A stretch of DNA of 64,000 nucleotides from JAWRCU01 sp033542235 (GCF_033542235.1 NZ_JAWRCU010000007.1:124001-188000); one strand, 5' to 3'. Positions 17,761-26,479 are shown, numbered from the stretch's first letter. Translations and numbers: made by a program. Notes: generated by a model from the letters alone, not told the origin.

Positions 17761-17792
17761 GAGCAGGATGAACGTTCCAATTCATCCTGCTC
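17761..17792. repeat. Perfect 12-bp palindrome
   Basis: GAGCAGGATGAA (17761-17772), an 8-base loop and its exact reverse complement (17781-17792). There is no T-run after it. It lies 70 bp behind the 17427 gene and before the convergent 59-residue gene, so it could be a bidirectional transcript end or a dispersed rhizobial intergenic palindrome. Confidence 0.75.
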
Positions 17793-17893
17793 CACGCCGA
17801 TAGATACCGTGCTCTGATGGCAGCCAACGGTCATCCGCGAGAGGGTGCCGTTGCGTGGAGAAGGATTCCATCGGCGCCGCGACGCACGCCGGC

Positions 17894-18073
17894 TTAATCG
17901 AGCTCGCGCAGCATTTCGGCTTCACGTTCGAGGATCGCGGCGACATCCTCGCGAGGCAGATGCGTCATCATCAGGCTGATGCAGCATTCGAGATAAGTGA
18001 TTGACGCGCGCTTGAGGAAGGCAGCCGTCTCGCGCGCTCCGATCTCGTCGATTTTCTTGGCGGGCCGCTCCAT
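17894..18073 (-). CDS. 59-residue protein at the end of the aldehyde oxidoreductase operon
   Basis: A short gene (ATG 18073, stop 17894) whose start lies 9 bp after the molybdenum subunit stop, with AGGAAAG as ribosome binding site. The protein is helical (ARETAAFLKRASITYLECC, then LPREDVAAILEREAEMLREL) with one adjacent Cys pair. No known domain. Co-transcription with paoABC suggests a helper role, but no function can be assigned. Confidence 0.65.
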   Translation of the reverse strand: MERPAKKIDEIGARETAAFLKRASITYLECCISLMMTHLPREDVAAILEREAEMLRELD

Positions 18074-18082
18074 GGATCTTTC

Positions 18083-20365
18083 CTATGCGATCAACTGGTC
18101 GATCCGGATCGGGAGGTCTCGAATGCGCTTTCCAGTGGCGTGATAGACGGCGCTGGCGACAGCCGCCGGGGTGCCGACATTGCCGAGCTCGCCGAGACCT
18201 TTCACGCCGGCCGGATTAACATCATGGTCGATCTCGGGAACGAGGATGACCTCGAGCTCGCGGATATCGGCATTAACCGGAACCAGATAGTCCTGCAGGT
18301 CGCGGTTGACGTAGCGGGCGACGCGGCGGTCGATATCCGTTGCTTCATGCAGGGCGCAGCCGACGCCCCAGATCATGCCGCCCATCAGCTGCGAGCGCGC
18401 AGTGCGCGTATTGGCGATGCGGCCGGCGGCGAAGGCTCCGACGAGGCGCGGCACTCTTATCTCCCGGGTAAGCCGGTTGATGCGAATTTCGACGAATTCC
18501 GCGCCGAAGGCGTACTTCACCTTGTCGCCGTCATCGCCGCCCTGGAATTCGGTCTGGCCCTTGTAGAGCTTGGCGACTCCGTCGGGCGAGCCGCCTTTCG
18601 GCACGAACTCGGCATACTCTTCGATCACGCCGGCGCCGAGCCGGTTCATCGTGTCGGTGAGTTTCTCGGCAGTGTCTCCGGCCATGACCTTGCCGTCGCG
18701 GAGCTCGAAGTTCGCCATGTCCTTCCCGGTAAGCGGTCCGTCGTTCGCGGTCGATGCGGAGTAAAACAGCTTGTCGCGAATTCCCTCGCAGGCCTTGATG
18801 ACTGCGGAGCCGACGCTGGCAGTGGAGTTTGAACCGCCTGACACTGGCGCAGGCGGCAGGGCCGTGTCGCCCGTCTCGACTTCGACCGCATCGAAACCGA
18901 CGCCAAGCCGTTCGGCCGCAATCTGGCCCGCTACGGTGCGAATGCCGGTGCCGATCTCGTGCGAGGCCACTTGAACTGTTACATGACCGTTCGACGACAG
19001 GCGCACGCGAGCCGCGCAGGGGGCGACGTTGGTCGGATAGATCGCGGTTGCGCAACCCATGCCGATCAGCCAGTCGCCGTCGGTCATCGATCCGACTTGC
19101 GGGTTGCGCCGCGACCAGCCGAACGCTTCGGCAGCCTGATCGTAGCACTTCATCAGCGAGCGGCTGGAGAAGGGCTTGCCCTCGATCGGCTCGGTCATGG
19201 TGTCGTTGATGCGACGAAACTCGACCGGGTCCATGCCGAGCGCGACTGCCATCTCGTCCATGGCGTTCTCGAGGGCGTAGACGTAAGGTGTCTCCGGCGG
19301 CGAGCGCATATAGCCTGGCGTATTGCGGTCGGCCCTGACCATCGAGACCTGCGTCAGTACCGATCCGTAGCCGTACATCCTGGCGGTCGCCGACGTGCCG
19401 CCGACCACATATGGATCCGGCCGCGACGTTATTTCCTTGCCCTGGTGGGAAAATGCAGTGATCTTGCCGTCGCGGTCGGCGCCCATCCTGATGTGGTGGC
19501 GGGTCTCGGCGCGGTAGGTCTGAATGGAATAGGCCTTTTCGCGCTCGACGACGCAACGGACCGCGCGGCCGAGCTTGCGTGCCGCCAGGGCGACGATCGC
19601 CGTGCGCGGCGTCATCGGGCCTTTCGACCCAAATGCCCCGCCGATGAAGGGACTGACCATCCGGACCTTTTCGGGGTCCATCTTCAACTGAGCGGCGACC
19701 GCGACTTTCCAGCCGAAGACGTTCTGGCTCGGCTCATAGATCGTGAGCTCGTCGTCACGCCACACGGCCGTCGTCGAGAAGAGCTCGATGGGATTGTGAT
19801 GCTGTGTCGGTGTCGAATAGGTCTGGTCGATTTTCACGGGAGCGGCGGCAAAAGCGCCATCGAAATCGCCCGCCTTGGGATGTTGCTTGAGCCACCGGGT
19901 GGCGCCTATGGCATCCGCTTCCTCAACCCCCTCGGAATCGAAAGTCGCGCTGGGCCGCTCATCGCGATAATCGGCCCTGACGCGCATCGCCGCCTCTTGC
20001 GCGGCCTCGAAGTTCTCGCCGATGACGACGGCGATGACCTGACCGTCATGCCAGATTTTGTGATCCTGCAGCGGGGCTATCGATGTCGCGTTCGCATTGC
20101 CGAACTTCGGCTTGTCGAGTTTTCCGCTGACGTCGTTGACAGTGAGGATGTCGATGACGCCGGGCATGGCTCTTGCTTCCCCGGTATCGAGGCGAGCGAC
20201 TTCCCCCTTCGCGATGCTGCTCGGAACCAGGACGGCATAAGCGAGGTTGGCGACGTCGATGTCTGCCGGGTACCGCGCCGCTCCGGTGACCTTGAGGCGG
20301 CCATCGATGCGCGCAAGCGGCTCGCCCATGTTCTCCTTCGGTTTGGGGGCTGCTGCAATGTCCAT
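18083..20365 (-). CDS. paoC: Aldehyde oxidoreductase molybdenum-binding subunit (PaoC-like)
   Basis: A 760-residue xanthine dehydrogenase-family large subunit. Molybdopterin-binding blocks include FIGGAFGSKG, GGSNSTASVGSA and the catalytic Glu726 in KGLGELGNVG, 35 residues from the C-terminus as in E. coli PaoC. PaoABC enzymes oxidise aromatic and other aldehydes to acids in the periplasm with a molybdopterin-cytosine dinucleotide cofactor. It starts 2 bp after the FAD subunit, as third gene of a 2Fe-2S / FAD / Mo operon. It probably detoxifies aldehydes under stress. Confidence 0.9.
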   Translation of the reverse strand: MDIAAAPKPKENMGEPLARIDGRLKVTGAARYPADIDVANLAYAVLVPSSIAKGEVARLDTGEARAMPGVIDILTVNDVSGKLDKPKFGNANATSIAPLQDHKIWHDGQVIAVVIGENFEAAQEAAMRVRADYRDERPSATFDSEGVEEADAIGATRWLKQHPKAGDFDGAFAAAPVKIDQTYSTPTQHHNPIELFSTTAVWRDDELTIYEPSQNVFGWKVAVAAQLKMDPEKVRMVSPFIGGAFGSKGPMTPRTAIVALAARKLGRAVRCVVEREKAYSIQTYRAETRHHIRMGADRDGKITAFSHQGKEITSRPDPYVVGGTSATARMYGYGSVLTQVSMVRADRNTPGYMRSPPETPYVYALENAMDEMAVALGMDPVEFRRINDTMTEPIEGKPFSSRSLMKCYDQAAEAFGWSRRNPQVGSMTDGDWLIGMGCATAIYPTNVAPCAARVRLSSNGHVTVQVASHEIGTGIRTVAGQIAAERLGVGFDAVEVETGDTALPPAPVSGGSNSTASVGSAVIKACEGIRDKLFYSASTANDGPLTGKDMANFELRDGKVMAGDTAEKLTDTMNRLGAGVIEEYAEFVPKGGSPDGVAKLYKGQTEFQGGDDGDKVKYAFGAEFVEIRINRLTREIRVPRLVGAFAAGRIANTRTARSQLMGGMIWGVGCALHEATDIDRRVARYVNRDLQDYLVPVNADIRELEVILVPEIDHDVNPAGVKGLGELGNVGTPAAVASAVYHATGKRIRDLPIRIDQLIA

Positions 20366-20367
20366 GG

Positions 20368-21387
20368 TCAGACCTTCATGTCGCGCGTTTCGAGAAGCGC
20401 CCGGACCAGCGTCTGTTTGCCGAGCGGGATCTTGAATGCGTTGTGGTCGTGAGGCTGCGCCGCTGCAAAGGCGGCATCTGCGGCCCTGGCCGCGCTCGCC
20501 TCATCCAGCGCCTCGCCTTCGAGAGCCTGCTCTGCTTCGCGGGCCCGCCACGGCACCGTTGCCACGCCGCCGAGCGCTATGCGCGCATGGCGAACTTTTT
20601 CGCCGTCCAGATCGAGCGCGACGGCGGCCGACGCCAGCGCGAAGGCATAGGACTCGCGGTCGCGAACCTTCAGGTAACGCGAGCGCCTGGTCCAAGGACC
20701 AGCCGGCACGGAGATCGCCACGATCAGTTCGTCGGGCGCAAGGTTTGTCTCGACATGCGGCGTATCGCCTGGACGCCGATGCAGATCGGCGAACGCGATC
20801 TTTCGGCGGCCGTTGCCGCCTTGAGCCTCGACGATGGCGTCGAGCGCGATCAGCGCCTGTGCGAAATCACCGTGATAGGTGGCGATGCAGGCATCGCTCA
20901 CGCCGAGAACGGCGTGCTGCCGGTTGACGCCTCCCATGGCGGCGCAGCCGGAACCAGGCTCGCGCTTGTTGCAGGCCCAGGAAGTTTCGCGAAAATACTC
21001 GCAGCGTGTGCGCTGCAGGACATTGCCGGCGAGCGAGGCCATGTTGCGGATCTGGCCGCTGGCCGCGAGTCTCAGGCTCTCTGCAATGACAGGATAGTCG
21101 CGCTTGATATCATGATGTTCCTCCGCGTCGGCCATGCGCACCAGTGCGCCGAGCCGCAAGCCGCCGGCATCGACCTCGATAAGTCGCAGTTCCGGCTCGG
21201 CAAGCTGGTTCACGTCGATCAGGCGCTCCGGACGCGCGACACCAAGCTTCATGTAGTCGATGAGATTGGTGCCTCCGGCAATGTACTGGGTGCCGGCTCT
21301 GGTCGGAACCTTTTCGTCCGGCTTGAAAGCTGCTGCCGCAATGGCCGTCTCGATGTCGTGCGGAGCTTGGTAGGCGAAGGATCGCAT
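20368..21387 (-). CDS. paoB: Aldehyde oxidoreductase FAD/4Fe-4S subunit (PaoB-like)
   Basis: A 339-residue protein with the FAD-binding fold of CO-dehydrogenase medium subunits (AGGTNLIDYMKLG at 37-49). Four Cys at 129, 139, 148 and 167 (RTRCEYFRE, WACNKR, GCAAMGG, DACIAT) match the extra 4Fe-4S insertion typical of PaoB and 4-hydroxybenzoyl-CoA reductase. The ATG at 21387 follows directly on the 2Fe-2S subunit stop; a longer frame has no good start. Confidence 0.9.
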   Translation of the reverse strand: MRSFAYQAPHDIETAIAAAAFKPDEKVPTRAGTQYIAGGTNLIDYMKLGVARPERLIDVNQLAEPELRLIEVDAGGLRLGALVRMADAEEHHDIKRDYPVIAESLRLAASGQIRNMASLAGNVLQRTRCEYFRETSWACNKREPGSGCAAMGGVNRQHAVLGVSDACIATYHGDFAQALIALDAIVEAQGGNGRRKIAFADLHRRPGDTPHVETNLAPDELIVAISVPAGPWTRRSRYLKVRDRESYAFALASAAVALDLDGEKVRHARIALGGVATVPWRAREAEQALEGEALDEASAARAADAAFAAAQPHDHNAFKIPLGKQTLVRALLETRDMKV

Positions 21388-21388
21388 G

Positions 21389-22027
21389 TCAGGCCTTCCC
21401 TGTTTCGGTGCGCGCCTGCCGGATCGCGGCAACGATGTTCGGATAGGCGGCGCAGCGGCACAGATTGCCACTCATATATTCGCGGATATCGTCGTCGCTT
21501 TCCGCGTGGCCCTCCCTGATGCATCCAACCGCGGACATGATCTGTCCGGGCGTGCAGTAGCCGCATTGGAAGGCGTCGTGGTCCACGAACGCCTGCTGCA
21601 GCGGATGGAGGTTTCCGGTTCCGGACGCCAGGCCTTCTATGGTCGTCACCTTGGCATCCGGATGCATGATGGCGAAACTCAGGCAGGAAAGCACCCGCTT
21701 GCCGTCGACAAGCACCGTGCAGGCGCCGCACTGGCCGTGGTCGCATCCCTTCTTCGTTCCGGTGAGGCCGATGTGGTCGCGGAGCGCATCGAGTAGAGTC
21801 GTGCGGACGTCGAGCGCTATTCTGTAAGGCTGCCCGTTGACCGTCAGGAAAACGTCGGGCTTATCGGTGACGTCAGGAGGCGGCTGAGCGGCCGTGCTCT
21901 GTCCGGATTGGCTGAGCAGCATCGGTGCAGCCGCCATCGAAGCCGAGCCTGTCATGAAAGCTCTCCGGCTTACCCCCTGGCGCGTTGGTAGGGCATCTTG
22001 TTGGTGCATGGCATTGCTCCGTGGCAA
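21389..22027 (-). CDS. paoA: Aldehyde oxidoreductase 2Fe-2S subunit with Tat signal (PaoA-like)
   Basis: A 212-residue protein. A twin-arginine signal (S-R-R-A-F-M, residues 20-25) is followed by a hydrophobic stretch, so the folded complex should be exported to the periplasm. The plant-type 2Fe-2S motif is CDHGQCGACTVL with its fourth Cys in VLSC, and the second cluster uses CGYCTPGQ and CRCAAY. The start is ATG 22027 (ATG 22009 is possible). It is the first gene of the operon and follows a strong GGAAC-N16-GGTT promoter. Confidence 0.9.
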   Translation of the reverse strand: MPRSNAMHQQDALPTRQGVSRRAFMTGSASMAAAPMLLSQSGQSTAAQPPPDVTDKPDVFLTVNGQPYRIALDVRTTLLDALRDHIGLTGTKKGCDHGQCGACTVLVDGKRVLSCLSFAIMHPDAKVTTIEGLASGTGNLHPLQQAFVDHDAFQCGYCTPGQIMSAVGCIREGHAESDDDIREYMSGNLCRCAAYPNIVAAIRQARTETGKA

Positions 22028-22033
22028 TCACCT

Positions 22034-22058
22034 AACCGATGCCCTCTTCGAGAGTTCC
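22034..22058 (-). promoter_or_regulatory. EcfG-type promoter for paoABC
   Basis: Minus-strand GGAAC (22058-22054), 16-bp spacer, GGTT (22037-22034). The -10 box is 7 bp before ATG 22027, so the mRNA would be nearly leaderless, or translation starts at ATG 22009. Confidence 0.65.
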
Positions 22059-22093
22059 GAAAAACCTCGGGCATTTGAAAACGGCTCTCGCTC

Positions 22094-22118
22094 GGAACGA
22101 CATCAGGTCGGCGACGTT
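22094..22118 (+). promoter_or_regulatory. EcfG-type promoter for the CDF transporter
   Basis: GGAAC (22094-22098), 16-bp spacer, CGTT (22115-22118): a perfect consensus, divergent from the paoABC promoter with the two -35 boxes 36 bp apart. Confidence 0.7.
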
Positions 22119-22199
22119 CGGCAGAAAAGGTTCGCCGCTGATGGCCGCTTGTCGTGGTTGCCTGCGCTTCCCTAAAGTAGCAACGGGAATCTACACGGG

Positions 22200-23183
22200 A
22201 TGCACACCTTGCCTGGCGAGGCAGATTCGGTCCGGATGCCGATCGGGCGCCCATCGCGAAAGACGATCTACGCGGCCCTCTTCGGCAACCTGCTGATCGC
22301 GGTGACGAAGTTCATCGCAGCGGGTTTTACCGGCAGTTCTACGATGTTGAGCGAAGGCGTGCATTCGCTGGTCGATACATGCAACGAAGTGCTGCTGCTG
22401 TATGGTCTCAATCGATCGTCGAAGCCACCTGATGCGAACCATCCACTTGGTCATGGACGTGAGCTCTATTTCTGGAGCTTCATCGTCGCACTGCTTGTCT
22501 TCGCGCTGGGTGCGGGCGTTTCCTTCTACGAGGGCGTCGCGCACGTGCTTGCTCCCGTGCCTATGGAGAATATTGGCGTAAACTACGTCGTTCTTGCCCT
22601 GTCGGCGCTTTTCGAAGGCTATTCATGGCGGGTGGCGCTCAAGCACTTCAGGTCATCGAAAGGCAAGAACAGCTACCTGGATGCCATTCGCGAAAGCAAG
22701 GATCCCGCTACTTTCACAGTGCTCCTCGAAGACAGTGCGGCGCTGGCCGGCATTGCGATCGCGGCTGTCGGCATCACTTCAGCGTATTATTTCGAGATGC
22801 CGGTACTGGACGGCGTCGGCTCGCTCTGCATCGGGCTGCTGCTCGCAGTAACTGCGATTTTCCTGGCGCGAGAGAGCAAGGGTCTGCTGATCGGGGAGCG
22901 GGCATCGGCTGCCCTTGAGGCGTCTATCCTGGAAATGGCCCGGACGGACCCGGCGATCCAGCGCGTCAACGGCGTGATGACGGTGCACCTGGCTCCGGAC
23001 CAGGTGGTCGCCGCGCTCAGCGCCGAATTTCGCGACAACGCCAAGGCTGACGATATCGAGGCCTGCGTCGAACGCCTCGAAAGGCGCCTTGCCGCCGAGC
23101 GGCAGGAGATCACTGTGTTGTTCGTCAAGCCGCAGACGGCCAAGCGGTGGAAGGACCATCAGGCCGTTATCCCGCCAGACTAG
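22200..23183 (+). CDS. CDF-family cation efflux transporter
   Basis: A 327-residue inner-membrane protein with about six transmembrane segments. TM2 carries SEGVHSLVDT (His55, Asp59), the first metal-site pair of cation diffusion facilitators, and TM5 has EDSAALAGI. A C-terminal cytoplasmic domain (about 245-310, VNGVMTVHLAPDQVVAAL) has the dimerising alpha-beta fold. It would export Zn2+, Fe2+ or a similar divalent ion using the proton gradient. ATG 22200 is used here; ATG 22236 is possible. Confidence 0.85.
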   Translation: MHTLPGEADSVRMPIGRPSRKTIYAALFGNLLIAVTKFIAAGFTGSSTMLSEGVHSLVDTCNEVLLLYGLNRSSKPPDANHPLGHGRELYFWSFIVALLVFALGAGVSFYEGVAHVLAPVPMENIGVNYVVLALSALFEGYSWRVALKHFRSSKGKNSYLDAIRESKDPATFTVLLEDSAALAGIAIAAVGITSAYYFEMPVLDGVGSLCIGLLLAVTAIFLARESKGLLIGERASAALEASILEMARTDPAIQRVNGVMTVHLAPDQVVAALSAEFRDNAKADDIEACVERLERRLAAERQEITVLFVKPQTAKRWKDHQAVIPPD

Positions 23184-23241
23184 TGGTCATGTTGTCTTCG
23201 ACCGAGGTGCGCTGAATTCGGCTCGTCCGCGGCCAGCGCTG

Positions 23242-24081
23242 CTAAGCCGCCTTGCGGCGTTTCTTTTTGTCGCCGCCCTCTTGCGGCTTCTTTTTATCGC
23301 TGCCCTCTTGCGCAAGGCTCTTCTTCAGGAGAGCGGCCAGATTGACGACGTTCTCCTTGGGTTGCGGCGCTGCCTTGGGCGGTTTCTTACCCTTCTTCTT
23401 CGCCTCGAGCATTTCGATCAGCGCATCCTCGTAGCGGTCGGTGAAGGCCGATGGGTCGAAATGTGTCTTCTTCCGATCGATCAGCATTCCTGCAATGTCG
23501 CCCACTTCCGGGTCGGTCTTGGCTTGCGGAATCTTCTCGAAATAGTTCTTCTCGGCCACGATCTCATTGGCCTGACGCAGCAAGGTTACGGTCATGCCAT
23601 CGCCAAGTGACTCGATCAGGACCGAGCGCTCGCGCTGCTGCATGACAATGCGACCGACAGCGCTGACGTGCTCGTTTTCCAATGCAGCCCGAATGAGCCC
23701 ATATGGCTCGGAGGCCAGTCTGTCGCCGGGAATGAGGTAATATGGCTTTTCGCGATAGAGCGAGGAGACCGAACTGCGATCGACGAAGCCGTCGATTTCC
23801 AGCCTGTGCTCACCGGCCTTCTTGAGCTTCTCGATTTCCTCGGGTTCGATCAGCAGGTATTCGCCCTTGCTGAGCTCATATCCCTTTACCTGGTCCTCTC
23901 GCTCGACCGGCTCTCCGGTTTCCTCGTCGACATAGATCGCCTTTACCGGCTGCCGCGTCTTACGGTTGAGTGTCCTGAAGTGGATTTTGCCGGCTTCCGT
24001 GACCGCCCCCGCCAGCTTCACCGTGAAGGTGATGTTGCCCAGCTTGAGGTAACCCTTCCACATCGCGCGGGGTGCGGCCAT
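23242..24081 (-). CDS. ku: Ku protein of non-homologous end joining
   Basis: A 279-residue bacterial Ku. The start MAAPRAMWKGYLKLGNITFTVKL and internal GYELSKGEYLLIEPEEIEKL and PYYLIPGDRLASEPYGLI are typical Ku core segments. The C-terminus is a Lys-rich extension (KKPQEGGDKKKRRKAA). Ku forms a ring dimer on double-strand ends and recruits LigD; no ligD is in the window. ATG 24081 is chosen because a perfect GGAAC-N16-CGTT promoter lies 30 bp upstream. Confidence 0.92.
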   Translation of the reverse strand: MAAPRAMWKGYLKLGNITFTVKLAGAVTEAGKIHFRTLNRKTRQPVKAIYVDEETGEPVEREDQVKGYELSKGEYLLIEPEEIEKLKKAGEHRLEIDGFVDRSSVSSLYREKPYYLIPGDRLASEPYGLIRAALENEHVSAVGRIVMQQRERSVLIESLGDGMTVTLLRQANEIVAEKNYFEKIPQAKTDPEVGDIAGMLIDRKKTHFDPSAFTDRYEDALIEMLEAKKKGKKPPKAAPQPKENVVNLAALLKKSLAQEGSDKKKPQEGGDKKKRRKAA

Positions 24082-24110
24082 GACTCGAAACTCCAACCAC
24101 AGTTCAGTCG

Positions 24111-24135
24111 AACGGGCGGAAATCGAATTCGTTCC
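24111..24135 (-). promoter_or_regulatory. EcfG-type promoter for ku
   Basis: Minus-strand GGAAC (24135-24131), 16-bp spacer, CGTT (24114-24111); located in the 57-bp gap between the response regulator stop and ku. Confidence 0.7.
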
Positions 24136-24138
24136 GGC

Positions 24139-24537
24139 TCAGCGCTTTCCGGCGGTTGTTTCGGTCTTCGATATCGCCTGGCTGACGGCTTCGATCAGGC
24201 TTGCCTGGTCATACGGTTTCGTGACCTGCGGGACCTTCCTGAATCTTTCGGGCAAATCCGTCGAAAGATAACCGGTCAACAGCACGAAAGGTATTGCGCG
24301 ACCCGCCAGTTCATCTGCCAGGGGAAACACCATCTCGCCGTTCAGGTTGACGTCGAGAATGGCCAGATCGAACTGGTTCGTGCGCAGCGCTTCGGTTGCG
24401 CTCGAAAGACTTCCGAACGGTCCCACGATCGAGCATCCGGCGGATATCAGGTCGTCCTCCAACGAGAGCGCCAGCAAGGATTCGTCCTCTACGACGAGCG
24501 CCCGCAACCCGTTCAGAAGTTTCGCGCCCGCAACCAT
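24139..24537 (-). CDS. Single-domain response regulator
   Basis: A 132-residue receiver domain without an output domain. The acidic pocket is Glu17/Asp18 (VVEDE), the phospho-acceptor Asp62 (LAILDVNLNG), Thr88 (VLLTGY) and Lys107 (VTKPYD). It lies 79 bp downstream of the HWE kinase on the same strand. Such stand-alone receivers often act as phosphate sinks or adaptors in alphaproteobacterial stress phosphorelays; that role is inferred. Confidence 0.9.
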   Translation of the reverse strand: MVAGAKLLNGLRALVVEDESLLALSLEDDLISAGCSIVGPFGSLSSATEALRTNQFDLAILDVNLNGEMVFPLADELAGRAIPFVLLTGYLSTDLPERFRKVPQVTKPYDQASLIEAVSQAISKTETTAGKR

Positions 24538-24616
24538 GGACTACTCCATCCCCCACGCCTGGTTTCTGCTCGGAGAGGTGTATTGCATTCCTCTCACCGG
24601 AGACATCAATGACATT

Positions 24617-26410
24617 TCATGCGCCGCCGTCCGACATAAGCGTCGGCAATGTGATGATGCAACGCAAGCCGTTCTCGGCAAAGTCCATCTGAACAGAGCT
24701 CCCCAGATCGGAAGCCAGCACCCGTTCAACCAGCAGTCGCCCAAATCCGGAGCGCGTCGGAGGGACCAGCTTGGGCCCGCCCTTCTCGATCCAGCGAATC
24801 TGAATTCGCCCCTGCTCATCCGGTTCCCAGATGACCTCGACCGAGCCTGCCCGGGTTGAGAGCGCACCATGTTTGGCGGCATTGGTGGCTAGCTCGTGTG
24901 CAGCCATGGCCAGGATGACCGCATGCTTGGGCGCGAGCATTATCGGCTGCCCCCAAACGCGCACATTGGAGCCGTTGTCCTGTCGATATGGCGCAAGCTC
25001 ATCCAGGAATAGCGTCTCCAGAGACACCCCCGACCACCTGCTTTCCGCCAACCGGCTATGTGTCTTACTGAGCGCATGAATCCTGGCGAGGAAGGAACGC
25101 TGCGCATCAACCGGATCCGGGTTCGATGCGAATGATTGTCGCGCTATAGAGGTGACGGTTGCCAGGGCATTCTTGACCCGATGGCTGAGTTCTGCCACCA
25201 GCAGGTCGCGCTGCATCTCGGCCTGTTTGCGCTCGCTTATGTCACGGGCGATCTTGGATGCGCCGACGACACGGCCATGGGCATCGCGTACCGGAGAGAC
25301 GGTCAGAGATATGTCGACGATGCTGCCGTCCTTGCGCACGCGCCGGGTTTCGTAGTGCTCGATCGGCTCGCCGCGACCGATGCGCTCCAGGATGTGAGGT
25401 TCCTCATCCTGGCGATCCCCGGGGATGATGATTGTGATCGGTTTGCCTATCACCTCTTGAGCTCTATAGCCGAAAAGCCGCTCGGCGCCCTTGTTCCAGG
25501 TTCTGATGATCCCCTTGAGATCCTTGCTTACGATGGCGTCGTCTGAGGACTCCACGATCGCGGCGAGGTGCTGGGCTGCTTCGTTCGCCCGACGGCTGTC
25601 TCGCAGGTCGATCAGCATGTTCACCGCGCCCATCAACTTGCCCGAAAGTGAGAACATCGGCGTCGGATAAGGAGCGAAAGGGATCATGGTGCCGTCGGGC
25701 CGCTCAAGGTACGCCTCCATGCCCCTTATCGGCCTTTGTTCCTTGATCGACTGAGCCATGGGGCATTCCTCATGCGGCATGAGACTCCCATCCGCATGGC
25801 GAAGCCGCCAACTCACGCACCATTTGTCCTTACCGGCGTGCGGTTTGCGCCCGGCCAGTTCCGCCGCCGCACGGTTGAAAAAGGTCAGCGTCCCGTCGGC
25901 ATCAGTAGCGTAGATCGCGACAGGCAGCGCGTCGAAAATCTCGCGAACGCGACTGTCGGCTTCGAGAGGAAAATCCGGGTGGCTCTCGGAACAACGGACC
26001 TCTTGGAGAAAACCGATGGCGCCTTCGACCCTATCGTCGGTCTTGAGTACCTCAACATTCGTTAGAACGGTTGTACGCGAGCCGTCTGGCCTTCCGATCA
26101 CAATCTCCCGTTCATCTTGCGAATTGCCGGTGCGGAGCGCGACTTCCATGGGCGCGGCGTTCGGCAACAAGGGCGTTCCGTCTGAACGAAACAGCCGGGC
26201 GGCGCCGCAGTAGCGTTCCTGGGCTTCTCCCAGCCGCGGGCTGCGGCCCCATAGCGCTGCTGCTCGCTGGTTGGAGCGGACAATCCGGCCGTCAGAGGAA
26301 CACAGGTAGGCAGGACACGGGAAGGCCTCCCACACGGATTGGTCAAGCGCAAGCAGCGCCTCGAACCCGGAAAGCGCCCGAGCAGTCAGACAGGTTTCGG
26401 CACTATTCAC
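24617..26410 (-). CDS. PAS-domain HWE sensor histidine kinase
   Basis: A 597-residue soluble kinase without obvious membrane segments. Three PAS domains lie at roughly 25-130, 155-275 and 285-400; the third is followed by a PAC segment ending in ISERKQAEMQRD. The phosphotransfer His is in ELSHRVKNALATV (about residue 412). The ATP-binding domain has AAHELATNAAKHGALS and the HWE-type W-x-E (RWIEKGGP). The start is GTG at 26410. HWE kinases frequently feed the PhyR-NepR-EcfG cascade, and this one has a GGAAC-N17-CGTT promoter itself. Confidence 0.9.
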   Translation of the reverse strand: MNSAETCLTARALSGFEALLALDQSVWEAFPCPAYLCSSDGRIVRSNQRAAALWGRSPRLGEAQERYCGAARLFRSDGTPLLPNAAPMEVALRTGNSQDEREIVIGRPDGSRTTVLTNVEVLKTDDRVEGAIGFLQEVRCSESHPDFPLEADSRVREIFDALPVAIYATDADGTLTFFNRAAAELAGRKPHAGKDKWCVSWRLRHADGSLMPHEECPMAQSIKEQRPIRGMEAYLERPDGTMIPFAPYPTPMFSLSGKLMGAVNMLIDLRDSRRANEAAQHLAAIVESSDDAIVSKDLKGIIRTWNKGAERLFGYRAQEVIGKPITIIIPGDRQDEEPHILERIGRGEPIEHYETRRVRKDGSIVDISLTVSPVRDAHGRVVGASKIARDISERKQAEMQRDLLVAELSHRVKNALATVTSIARQSFASNPDPVDAQRSFLARIHALSKTHSRLAESRWSGVSLETLFLDELAPYRQDNGSNVRVWGQPIMLAPKHAVILAMAAHELATNAAKHGALSTRAGSVEVIWEPDEQGRIQIRWIEKGGPKLVPPTRSGFGRLLVERVLASDLGSSVQMDFAENGLRCIITLPTLMSDGGA

Positions 26411-26453
26411 GATTGTCCCAGATCTTATCGACTCCGCAAAGGCAGCCTGATGA

Positions 26454-26479
26454 AACGTGTTTTGGCAACGGAAAGTTCC
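26454..26479 (-). promoter_or_regulatory. EcfG-type promoter for the HWE kinase
   Basis: Minus-strand GGAAC (26479-26475), 17-bp spacer, CGTT (26457-26454), 43 bp before the GTG start. Confidence 0.65.

Noticed and set aside
17761..17792. Palindrome as a classical rho-independent terminator
   Set aside because: The stem is strong but neither strand has a following T-run, so I list it as a repeat only.
18959..20452. 497-codon open frame on the plus strand
   Set aside because: Shadow of paoC, which has all family motifs in the minus strand.
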